Assembly (NCBI GenBank): GCA_903862855.1
Contig: CAIOZW010000042.1
Span: 1 to 46,358, forward strand
Direction of reading: 5' to 3'
Source of the DNA: an uncultured Acidobacteriota bacterium
GTDB lineage: Bacteria; Acidobacteriota; Blastocatellia; RBC074
Length of the DNA: 46,358 nt
Shown here: piece by piece, positions 21,254 to 29,481 of the stretch
How positions within the stretch are numbered: position 1 is the first letter of the stretch
Layout: each line of letters starts with the position of its first letter
Made by a program: the position numbers and the translations under genes
Notes under the pieces: generated by a model
The model's database searches: none
What the model saw: only the letters and a program-made list of their open reading frames with translations
Told to the model about the DNA's origin: nothing

Positions 21254-24200
21254 ATGCTCAGAATCGAAAAGCTTTTTATTCAAGGTTTCAAGTCGTTTTG
21301 CGACCCCACCGAACTTCTCTTTGATGAAGAGGGGATCACTGCGGTAGTAGGTCCCAATGGCTGCGGCAAGAGCAATGTTGCCGACGCGCTGAGTTGGGTA
21401 ATTGGCGAGCAGCGGGCCAAGGCACTCCGTGGCGGCAAGATGGAGGATGTAATCTTTCAGGGCAGCAAAAACCGCCAGCCATCTGGAATGGCCGAGGTCA
21501 TGCTGACGATGGTTGTTCGCGAATCATTTGAGATTCGCGGTGATGCCCCGATTACCGATCCATCAATTGGTATGTCGGCGGTTTCCGAAGGCTCCCCTGT
21601 TCTGTCAGAGAGTTCGCACGGACTTCATCCAGACGCTGTTACTGAAACTTCATCGGTCACTGAAGAACCACGAGATATTACAGATCAAGTTGCCGAGGTT
21701 GATGGTCAGAGCAATTCGAGTCCAGTTGAGCCAGCAGAGAACATTCAATCCGATTCAAAAAAACGAAAAAAATCAAGTGGCAACTCCCTCCCCCGGTTCT
21801 TTGCCGAGGGTGAGAGGGTCACGGTTGGTCGGAGACTCTACCGCAGCGGGGAGAGTGAATATGAGATGAATGGGCGTCAATGCCGCCTGCGCGACGTGCA
21901 GGATCTCTTTGCTGGAACGGGCCTCGGAGGTGCACATTATGCGATTATTGAGCAGGGGCGAATCGGTCAGGTTCTCTCGGCAAAGCCGCTTGACCGTCGC
22001 GCGCTGATCGAGGAGGCCGCGGGGGTCTCCAAGTTCAAGATGCGCCAGCACGCTGCGGAGATGAAACTGGACGCCTCCAAACAGAACCTGGCCCGCATCA
22101 GTGACATCCTGGTCGAGATTGAGCGTCAACAGGGGAGTCTTCGTCGACAGGCTGGAAAGGCACGCAGGTTTCGCAAGTTGCAGCAGGAGATGCGTGACCT
22201 CATGCGGGCCATCTTTGTCGTCGACTACCGTGGGACAAGAGTGGCGGTCGTTGAACGTGAGGAGCGAATTGCCGAGATAACCAGGCAGGAAGAGTCGGTC
22301 AATCTTGAACGACTCAGGCTGGAAGAGGAGCAGGTCACCGTCGCTCAACAAGCGAGAACGGCCGAGACGCTCCTCAATGAGACCCGTCAGGTTGCTTCGG
22401 TAATAGACGTCGAGGCGGAGCGTCTCCGGCAACAGCTCTCATTTCTACAGGAGCAGATCCAGTCATTTACATCGCGGCGTGCTCAGACTGATCAGGAACA
22501 GCTCTCGATCAATGAACGGAACGGTTTCCTGGAAAAGGAGACCGGACGTTTACGGGGCGAGCTTCAGGCGGTTGAGGAGGAGATCAACCGGGAGAGCCGC
22601 ACGCTGGCCGAGGCAGAAGATGAGCACCGAGCGTTCGGACAGAGCGACCAGGAGGCAGAGGCGCGACTTGAAGAGAGAAGAAGACTCGCTTACGAAAGTA
22701 TGACCCAGTTGGAGCGCTGGCGTCAGCTCAACCGGCAATATACGGACTCCGTCGACCGCTGCCAGGAGCGACTGCGTGGGCTAATGCTGGAGAAGGAGAG
22801 AGCTCACGAACAGTCTCGACAGTCAGTAGAGAGGCACGCGAATCTGACGAATGAGGTGGCTGAGTTTGAGCTGCGCCATGACGAGACGGGGCGCCGCCTT
22901 GAGGAACTGATTGGATTACTAGAAGGGCAGCGACAGTCTCGTGAGCGGCTTCAGTCACAGCTCAACACATTGCAGGTTGACCAGACCGCAACTGAGCATC
23001 GCCTCCGCTCACTTACCGAGCTCGATCTGGGCCGTGCCTATTTTTCCGAATCAGTTCAAGCGATTGTCAAAGAGGGACAGTCTGGTGGTCAATTTCGAGT
23101 TCTCGGTACACTTGCCGATTTCGTCAAGGTGGCACCCGAGGATGAACTGCTTATCGAGAGTAATCTTCGCGAAGAACTTCAGTATGTTGTGGTCCCTGGA
23201 TTTGATGACGCGCTGAAAGCAATTGAGTATCTGAACAGTGAGGGCGTCGGTCGAGCAACATTCCTTGTCGCCTCACAGGAGCTTGATGCTGGAACATCAA
23301 CGGTTCCCGCTATTTCAGATAACGACGGCCGATCGCTTTCTTCAATAATTCATCTGGATTCGAGGGTAAGTTCCGCCTTCCATCTCGCCCTGCCGGGACT
23401 CGCGTCGGCGCGGATCATCGACTCACTCTCGTTAGCAGCATCGATTGCCCCTGAAGGGACGATTCTCACTTGCTCAGGCGAGAAGATGGTCTCCGGGCGA
23501 CTTGTCACGGGAGGGGTTCGCGCGGAGAGAGCATCCGGAGTTCTGGCCCTGAAAAGGGAGATAGAGGAGCTGTCGCATCGATTGGGGCATCTTGAAGGTG
23601 AGGTCACCGATACCGAACTCCGTCTCGAAGAGGTTCGCATACTGGTTGAGCGGGGAGATGAGGATCGTCAGCGACTTGATGGCGAGTTGCGCCAAACTGA
23701 CAAGCAACTTGCCGTATTACGTGAGCAGCTTCAACAGGGTCAACGTGAGCGCGAGCGTACCGAGACTCATATACGGGTTGTTGAGCAGGAGACGGCCCAA
23801 GCCATTCGTGAGCTGGAGGATTTTCAGGCACGCCTCACGCATGCCAGTTCGGAGATGGAGATGGCCGAGTCTGCAAGGTCTGAGGCTGAACAAGCTACTA
23901 CGGCTACCCAGGAAGAGGTGGTACTGCTTCGTCGTCAGTCGGAGGACAGGAGCCAGCAGCTCTCCCAGCGGCGAGCGGAGTTTGCCGCTCGAAGTGAGAG
24001 ACGTCGTGGCTATCTCAATGATCTGCGACGTCTGGAGAGTGAGACTCAGGAACTGCGCAATCGACTTGGACGCCTGGAGTTCGAAGCGGTCGAGATAACT
24101 GAAACGATTACCCAGGCCAAGCAGAATTTTGAGATTGCGAGAGATGAGCAGGCTGAACTATCAACTCGTCAGCAGCAGATATCGCTCGAATTTGAGGAGC

Positions 24201-25216
24201 GCAGTCAGCAGTTGACAAATACGCGCGAGCAATATGAAGCGATCGAACAGTCTCTTCGTCTGGTTCGTGAAACCTCATCCTCCGTAAGAGAACAGCGGGC
24301 TCAACTCGAAATCGACCTGGCGCGACTTACGACCAATCTCGACTACCTTATTCAGACCTGCCACTCCGAGCTTGGAGAGAATCTGGTCGAGATATGCCAT
24401 CGACTCGACCAGATTGATCCGTCAATTCAGGATCCCGCACTCACTTCCCCTTCCCTGTCGACGGGTACTGGAAGTCCGGAATCGACCAGCCTTGACGGGG
24501 ACGAGGAGAATGAGGAGGATGTCGAGCTTAACAATGATATTCAGTTCTGGTATGTCCCTGACAACTTCGACCTCGAATTGGCCAAGGCTCGTCTTGCCGA
24601 GGTCAACTCGCGAATAGATGCTCTTGGGCCTATCAACATGATGGCTCTTGAAGAGCTTGTCGAGATCGAGGAACGCTACAATTTCCTGACTATTCAGAAA
24701 GCCGACCTGGAGAAGGCCATTGCCGATACTCTGGCCGCTATCAATGAAATTCGCCGGAGGTCAAAGGAGCAGTTTGCCGAGGCCTTTGAGCGCATCAATG
24801 AGAACTTCAAGCAGATGTTCCAGGAGCTCTTTGGTGGTGGAACTGGTGAAATGCGTCTCATCGATCAGAATGATATACTCGAGTCCGGGATCGAGATTAT
24901 TGCTCAACCACCTGGAAAGAGACTCCAGAACGTTCTCCTGCTTTCCGGTGGAGAGAAGGCGATGGCTGCACTTTCACTGATTATGGCGATATTCAAATTC
25001 AGACCGAGTCCATTCTGTCTTCTTGACGAAGTGGATGCACCACTCGACGAAATGAACATCGGTCGGTTCAGCGATAAGGTTCTTCAGATGAGCAATCAGA
25101 CTCAGTTTCTTATCATTACTCACAGCAAGAGAACCATGGAAGCGGCACGCACTCTGTACGGAGTGACCATGGAGGATCCTGGGGTCTCCAAATTGATCTC
25201 AGTCAAACTGACCTGA
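21254..25216 (+). CDS. smc: Chromosome segregation protein SMC
   Basis: MLRIEKLFIQGFKSFCDPT start at 21254, downstream of the promoter (ORF-track start is 21086). Walker A GPNGCGKSNVADALSWVIGEQ, hinge, long coiled coils, LLSGGEKAMAALSLIMAIF, PFCLLDEVDAPLDE. Confidence 0.96.
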   Translation: MLRIEKLFIQGFKSFCDPTELLFDEEGITAVVGPNGCGKSNVADALSWVIGEQRAKALRGGKMEDVIFQGSKNRQPSGMAEVMLTMVVRESFEIRGDAPITDPSIGMSAVSEGSPVLSESSHGLHPDAVTETSSVTEEPRDITDQVAEVDGQSNSSPVEPAENIQSDSKKRKKSSGNSLPRFFAEGERVTVGRRLYRSGESEYEMNGRQCRLRDVQDLFAGTGLGGAHYAIIEQGRIGQVLSAKPLDRRALIEEAAGVSKFKMRQHAAEMKLDASKQNLARISDILVEIERQQGSLRRQAGKARRFRKLQQEMRDLMRAIFVVDYRGTRVAVVEREERIAEITRQEESVNLERLRLEEEQVTVAQQARTAETLLNETRQVASVIDVEAERLRQQLSFLQEQIQSFTSRRAQTDQEQLSINERNGFLEKETGRLRGELQAVEEEINRESRTLAEAEDEHRAFGQSDQEAEARLEERRRLAYESMTQLERWRQLNRQYTDSVDRCQERLRGLMLEKERAHEQSRQSVERHANLTNEVAEFELRHDETGRRLEELIGLLEGQRQSRERLQSQLNTLQVDQTATEHRLRSLTELDLGRAYFSESVQAIVKEGQSGGQFRVLGTLADFVKVAPEDELLIESNLREELQYVVVPGFDDALKAIEYLNSEGVGRATFLVASQELDAGTSTVPAISDNDGRSLSSIIHLDSRVSSAFHLALPGLASARIIDSLSLAASIAPEGTILTCSGEKMVSGRLVTGGVRAERASGVLALKREIEELSHRLGHLEGEVTDTELRLEEVRILVERGDEDRQRLDGELRQTDKQLAVLREQLQQGQRERERTETHIRVVEQETAQAIRELEDFQARLTHASSEMEMAESARSEAEQATTATQEEVVLLRRQSEDRSQQLSQRRAEFAARSERRRGYLNDLRRLESETQELRNRLGRLEFEAVEITETITQAKQNFEIARDEQAELSTRQQQISLEFEERSQQLTNTREQYEAIEQSLRLVRETSSSVREQRAQLEIDLARLTTNLDYLIQTCHSELGENLVEICHRLDQIDPSIQDPALTSPSLSTGTGSPESTSLDGDEENEEDVELNNDIQFWYVPDNFDLELAKARLAEVNSRIDALGPINMMALEELVEIEERYNFLTIQKADLEKAIADTLAAINEIRRRSKEQFAEAFERINENFKQMFQELFGGGTGEMRLIDQNDILESGIEIIAQPPGKRLQNVLLLSGGEKAMAALSLIMAIFKFRPSPFCLLDEVDAPLDEMNIGRFSDKVLQMSNQTQFLIITHSKRTMEAARTLYGVTMEDPGVSKLISVKLT

Positions 25217-25270
25217 AGCAAATTTAGTCAACTAACTCTCAGATTGGGTGAGGAAAAGTATGACGCTCGC

Positions 25271-25299
25271 TTGACTTGGAGCTCTGATTCTCATATATT
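25271..25299 (+). promoter_or_regulatory. Putative promoter of tRNA-Gln
   Basis: ttgact (25271-25276), 17-nt spacer, tatatt (25294-25299), 12 nt before the mature tRNA 5' end. Confidence 0.7.
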
Positions 25300-25311
25300 C
25301 GGATTTCTTGA

Positions 25312-25382
25312 TGGGAGGTCGTCTAATGGTAAGACTGCGGACTCTGGATCCGCCTATCGGGGTTCGACTCCCTGCCTCCCAG
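25312..25382 (+). tRNA. tRNA-Gln, anticodon CTG
   Basis: Cloverleaf by eye: acceptor tgggagg/cctccca, anticodon stem gcgga/tccgc with loop ctCTGga, T-loop ggttcgact. CCA not encoded. Confidence 0.93.
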
Positions 25383-25434
25383 TTACAAATTTAACAAAAC
25401 CTGCTCTGCCTGCCAGACACTTCAGGCGAAATTG

Positions 25435-25466
25435 AACGGACTACATAAAGTTTTTGTAGTCCGTTT
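25435..25466 (+). terminator. Hairpin downstream of tRNA-Gln
   Basis: aacggactaca (25435-25445) / tgtagtccgtt (25455-25465). Confidence 0.5.
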
Positions 25467-25520
25467 GCTCTATTTCCCCAAGCTGGCCAACTTGAATGTT
25501 TATTGACGGGAGCTTACGCA

Positions 25521-26042
25521 TTGTCAAATAGAACCAGACCTACAGTCAGGAAAGGAAGAGGCTTCACACCAGTTCAGGATCGTAATCGTGTTCAAAAGCC
25601 TCAAGCGAGTGAAAAGAATCGAAAATGGCTCTACCTGGCCATAGTTCTTGTTTTGGCTGGAGTTGGAGCCTCCTACTGGTGGTATATGAATAGAGGTCAG
25701 GCCGGTGAGGTCACAACCTCTTCCGGCTTGAAGTACGTCGATCAGGTCGTCGGTACAGGAAATTCTCCGTCTCGGGGTGATAGGGTGAAAGTGCATTACA
25801 CTGGCACTCTGAGTGATGGAACGAAGTTCGACAGCTCTGTTGATCGTAACCAGCCTTTCGATTTTACGATTGGTGTCGGACAGGTTATCAAGGGATGGGA
25901 CGAAGGTGTAGGGTCGATGAAGCCAGGTGGAAAGAGAAGACTGATAATTCCACCCAATCTCGGTTACGGATCTAGCGGGACTCCACGCATCCCCCCGAAC
26001 TCGACGCTCTTCTTTGATGTTGAGCTGCTCTCGATAAACTGA
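25521..26042 (+). CDS. FKBP-type peptidyl-prolyl isomerase, membrane anchored
   Basis: TTG start at 25521 with GGGAG at 25508; TM helix; [65 protein letters not shown]. Confidence 0.93.
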   Translation: MSNRTRPTVRKGRGFTPVQDRNRVQKPQASEKNRKWLYLAIVLVLAGVGASYWWYMNRGQAGEVTTSSGLKYVDQVVGTGNSPSRGDRVKVHYTGTLSDGTKFDSSVDRNQPFDFTIGVGQVIKGWDEGVGSMKPGGKRRLIIPPNLGYGSSGTPRIPPNSTLFFDVELLSIN

Positions 26043-26104
26043 GAGTGAAGAGTCCCTGAGACTGGAAGAGTTAATCCGGCTGGTCACCATCCCCGAGGTC
26101 CACG

Positions 26105-26464
26105 ATGGTAATGGTACTGGAAAATCTAAATTTCCTGATACTGGTGATTACCGCGCCATTGCTGGTTCTGGTAGGAATACTTGGGTATATCACACCGACG
26201 GGATTGAAGAGAATCAGCACAGAGCCCGCATACAACATTTTTCATATTGTATGCGGGCTCTGTGCTGCAATAGTGCTCTTGAGCAATAATGACGATGCCG
26301 TAAAAACATACAACATCGTCTACGGGATACTCAATCTCTATCAGTTTGCTGCATCTTTCGCCCGCCAGTTCCCTTTTCAATACTTTAAATGGACGCGCAC
26401 CGATAATGTCATTCACCTCCTGGCAGGCTCATTGCTGGTAGCGATTGCCCTGCTTGGTGACTGA
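26105..26464 (+). CDS. Small polytopic membrane protein
   Basis: 119 aa, about four hydrophobic segments, NIFHIVCGL / NVIHLLAGS internal similarity. Confidence 0.7.
   Translation: MVMVLENLNFLILVITAPLLVLVGILGYITPTGLKRISTEPAYNIFHIVCGLCAAIVLLSNNDDAVKTYNIVYGILNLYQFAASFARQFPFQYFKWTRTDNVIHLLAGSLLVAIALLGD
26215..26267. repeat. Perfect 21-bp inverted repeat with 11-nt loop inside the CDS
   Basis: cagcacagagcccgcatacaa (26215-26235) / ttgtatgcgggctctgtgctg (26247-26267). Confidence 0.97.
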
Positions 26465-26731
26465 GCCCGAAATACCGGTGCGCCTGGCCAAGGCCGTCTG
26501 CAAAACTGAGCTTGAAATCAGCAGAATGGTGATGAAGATTTTCGTTGGTGTCGGTCTTGGTGAAACAAGGGCAACAACCCAGGTCGTCAGGAATACTCCA
26601 ATCCAGAGATAGTAGATAACGCGCATTCCAGGCCGGTTTCGGTTGAGAAAGAGGATCATGCCCAGAATAAAGAGTGCTGAATAGTAGGCAAAGTCGACTA
26701 TCGTTATTCCACTTGAAGCCAGAATGTCCAT
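26429..26731 (-). CDS. Small hydrophobic membrane protein
   Basis: 100 aa, three hydrophobic segments. Confidence 0.55.
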   Translation of the reverse strand: MDILASSGITIVDFAYYSALFILGMILFLNRNRPGMRVIYYLWIGVFLTTWVVALVSPRPTPTKIFITILLISSSVLQTALARRTGISGSVTKQGNRYQQ

Positions 26732-26755
26732 ATAACCTCCAGGTTTTGGCTGATC

Positions 26756-28360
26756 TCATTTACCAGCTTGTAAATTAAGCAGTGCCTCACAGAGAGCGAG
26801 ACGTGCCATCAGTTCATAAGAGATAGATTTGAATCCTTTAATTCTGTCAAATGCTGCATCATTGTCAAGTTTTATTATACTGATGAAAGCCTCTCGAAAT
26901 GTAACGCCAGTCAAAAGCCTGTCGTCATTTGCGGGCAGTCCATTGATTGTCTCGATTGCCTCGTCAACCAGCCCCCACGTTGGATCAGCCTGAAGAACTC
27001 TCAGCAAAGTTTCAGCCTTTCGTGATGAGTGTGGCAGATCTCTTGCCGTGCGAGCGACCAGACTACTTACATATCTTGAAAAGTGTGACTCTTTCTCAAG
27101 TCGAAGCGTCTGCCCGATCTGATCAAGTAGGAGGAGTCGGTGTTGCCCATCTTCGAGACTCAATGTGGCTCCGAGCGCCTCGGAGATATTGCGCCGAGCG
27201 ATCATCGACTTGATCGAGGAGATATGTCTAGCCTGCTCGATGCGAGCCTGAAATAGTTCAGGGGAAGCAGGACTATCGGTGTTTAAAGTCTTACTTTCAT
27301 CATTGCGAAGTGGAGTCTCACTTGGATTTAAGTGGTTCGCGTGCGGGCTCTTCTCGATAGATTCGATGATCCCAGTGAGCTCTCCGGGAACCATTGATCG
27401 TAAACTCCGTGCGAGTTGAGCCAGTTTACTGGCAAGTTCGGGATCTGCAAGCCCCTTATAAATAGCGCGCGGAGATATGGCCACCGAATTCAATTCAATG
27501 GCAAGAAGTGCTCGATCAATCTCGATCTTCCGCCGCTCGGTCGTAAATGAGCTGTTTCCTGAACCCTTGGCCAACGATCTTATCAGAACCTGGCAGGCAG
27601 TCTGAAAGTAGCGTTGTCGAATCGACGGGTCACGATCCCGTGTAGCTGAACTTTGCAGATCGCTCATTCGACGCGGAAAAAAATATTCAAAGAGGTAGTG
27701 CGCTCCGATTATTGCCCGGTCATCACTTGTGTTGACGAGATGACGAACTAATTGATCCGCTGCTTTATCGGCAAGTCCTTGATCCTTCTCTGCCAGGGTT
27801 CGCAAGACCCCATGTGAACGGAAAGAGTATCCATCCCTGAAGACATCCTCAAGAATCCGGGCAGCCAGAGGTGTCGACTCATCGATCAGCTGCTCAGCGA
27901 GATTTAATCGTAGATTGTTCTGACGTGATAGGTCGTCTTTTTCTGAAAGGGCAGACGGAGCATCTCCTGCTATTCCTCTATTCAAGCGGGTGGAGTCCTC
28001 AGCAAGCTCACTCATCCATCTCTCTGCAAGGTGCAGGTCAAGCTGAATCAGCTCCCTAAATAACTCTGTGTAAGCCCGTACAGATTCTGACGGTTCAGTT
28101 ATCTCAGCTCTGATCCATTCCCGGATTGTTTCGAAACGGCGCCTTCCAGTTTCAGCCTCGATCTTCCAGCTGAGAGACGCCGCTCTGGCCCGGACTCTTA
28201 CGGTATCAAGTCTGCTACCGAGACTCTTGGAAGAGAGTTCAACTTCTTCTATTATTTCCAAGACTGGGTCCGAATGAGCAGGGTTTTGAATGCTGAAATC
28301 GGTTAGCGCAAGGTTGACCGTCGTGAAGAGCATGGTCAATGACAAAACAAGTATGATCAT
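26756..28360 (-). CDS. Secreted/anchored hypothetical protein rich in helices (HEAT/TPR-like)
   Basis: Signal-like MIILVLSLTMLFTTVNLAL start at 28360 (ORF-track start 28483 overlaps the upstream gene). Confidence 0.7.
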   Translation of the reverse strand: MIILVLSLTMLFTTVNLALTDFSIQNPAHSDPVLEIIEEVELSSKSLGSRLDTVRVRARAASLSWKIEAETGRRRFETIREWIRAEITEPSESVRAYTELFRELIQLDLHLAERWMSELAEDSTRLNRGIAGDAPSALSEKDDLSRQNNLRLNLAEQLIDESTPLAARILEDVFRDGYSFRSHGVLRTLAEKDQGLADKAADQLVRHLVNTSDDRAIIGAHYLFEYFFPRRMSDLQSSATRDRDPSIRQRYFQTACQVLIRSLAKGSGNSSFTTERRKIEIDRALLAIELNSVAISPRAIYKGLADPELASKLAQLARSLRSMVPGELTGIIESIEKSPHANHLNPSETPLRNDESKTLNTDSPASPELFQARIEQARHISSIKSMIARRNISEALGATLSLEDGQHRLLLLDQIGQTLRLEKESHFSRYVSSLVARTARDLPHSSRKAETLLRVLQADPTWGLVDEAIETINGLPANDDRLLTGVTFREAFISIIKLDNDAAFDRIKGFKSISYELMARLALCEALLNLQAGK

Positions 28361-28424
28361 GGACAGTTCCTCGTCGAGGGAGAGGGCAGGTCGTTTGAGG
28401 CGGCCCACCCTCTCGGTAGGATGC

Positions 28425-29216
28425 TTATTGGGTGAGGCCACAAGATTGCATGGCGCGGCCGCAATAGATGACGACGGCGCCACTCATGATCGGGTGGGCA
28501 AGCAAGGCGGCAATGCATCCAGCCCCAAGCGTGAAGCCGCAGCTTGAATAGAGTGCGCTCATACTCATTCCATAAGCTACGAGAGAGACAAGGCAATCTG
28601 TTGCCTCGACGGCACAGTCAGAAACATACTGATGATCTGAAAAAATGGGCGGTACAATCTTGAGGATTGCAGTTCTGCTCAGAAAAGGGAGTGACTCTTT
28701 CACAAGATTTCTGATACCCTGATCAGTGGATGCACCAGCAAGAAGTATTTCTGTCCTTCGTGTCGTCTCCTCTCTTTTGAGAGCATCTTTCTGGATGCTC
28801 CGCGGATCGATTCTGACCTCGGAATCGTTCAATTTTATCGAGCTTTCGACTCGCCCATCGCTATTCGAGCTTGTCCCAAAGGTGAGCTGGTTTCCATTGG
28901 CAGTCTCATATTCAATCAGCAGTGCAACTTCCCCGTTTGCTGAAAGTGGGTTCATTCTCTGTAACCTGACGGTGCCAATCAATTGCTCCCGGGAAATCTC
29001 GATCTCCAGCTTATCTCGTGAAATTTTGAGATAACGACCACGACTGCCATCTTTCGACTTGAGAAACGGTATCCCCTGTCTATCCCTGTAAACTCGATCA
29101 ACGATCGGTGATTGATCAGCGGTGAGTTTGGTTGGACGAGCCGCAAGGGTAACGGTTGAAAAAAGTTGTGCCAATATCAAAAGGCAGAAGATTGAAAACT
29201 TGCCACTATTTTGCAT
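28425..29216 (-). CDS. Secreted precursor with Cys-rich hydrophobic C-terminal domain (halocin C8-like layout)
   Basis: 263 aa; signal peptide (IFCLLILAQLFSTVTLAA); C-terminal SDCAVEATDCLVSLVAYGMSMSALYSSCGFTLGAGCIAALLAHPIMSGAVVIYCGRAMQSCGLTQ with six Cys. Confidence 0.65.
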   Translation of the reverse strand: MQNSGKFSIFCLLILAQLFSTVTLAARPTKLTADQSPIVDRVYRDRQGIPFLKSKDGSRGRYLKISRDKLEIEISREQLIGTVRLQRMNPLSANGEVALLIEYETANGNQLTFGTSSNSDGRVESSIKLNDSEVRIDPRSIQKDALKREETTRRTEILLAGASTDQGIRNLVKESLPFLSRTAILKIVPPIFSDHQYVSDCAVEATDCLVSLVAYGMSMSALYSSCGFTLGAGCIAALLAHPIMSGAVVIYCGRAMQSCGLTQ

Positions 29217-29481
29217 CGGGAGCCCTCCTTATGGCCACAATATAGGACCTGGAAAGAGAAGGATTGAGAATCTCGCACGCTGACGCGACTCGGCTCAAAC
29301 CTCAACATGTCGGTAAGGTAAATTTGGAAGCGATACTGCTGCCGAGCCCAGAAAGTAGAGCCCAGCCAGACCTGCTCAACCAGAATTAGCACCACGTTTA
29401 ATTAAGACGTGAGTCTTACCTAAAGATTCCATCCGCCCGATCTTTACCCGATAAAAAGTTCATTCTATGATCTGCATCTAA

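Noticed and set aside
21773-22432. 219-aa minus-strand ORF within smc.
   Set aside because: Antisense shadow of a conserved gene.
25244-25435. 63-aa ORF.
   Set aside because: Overlaps the promoter and the tRNA-Gln gene.
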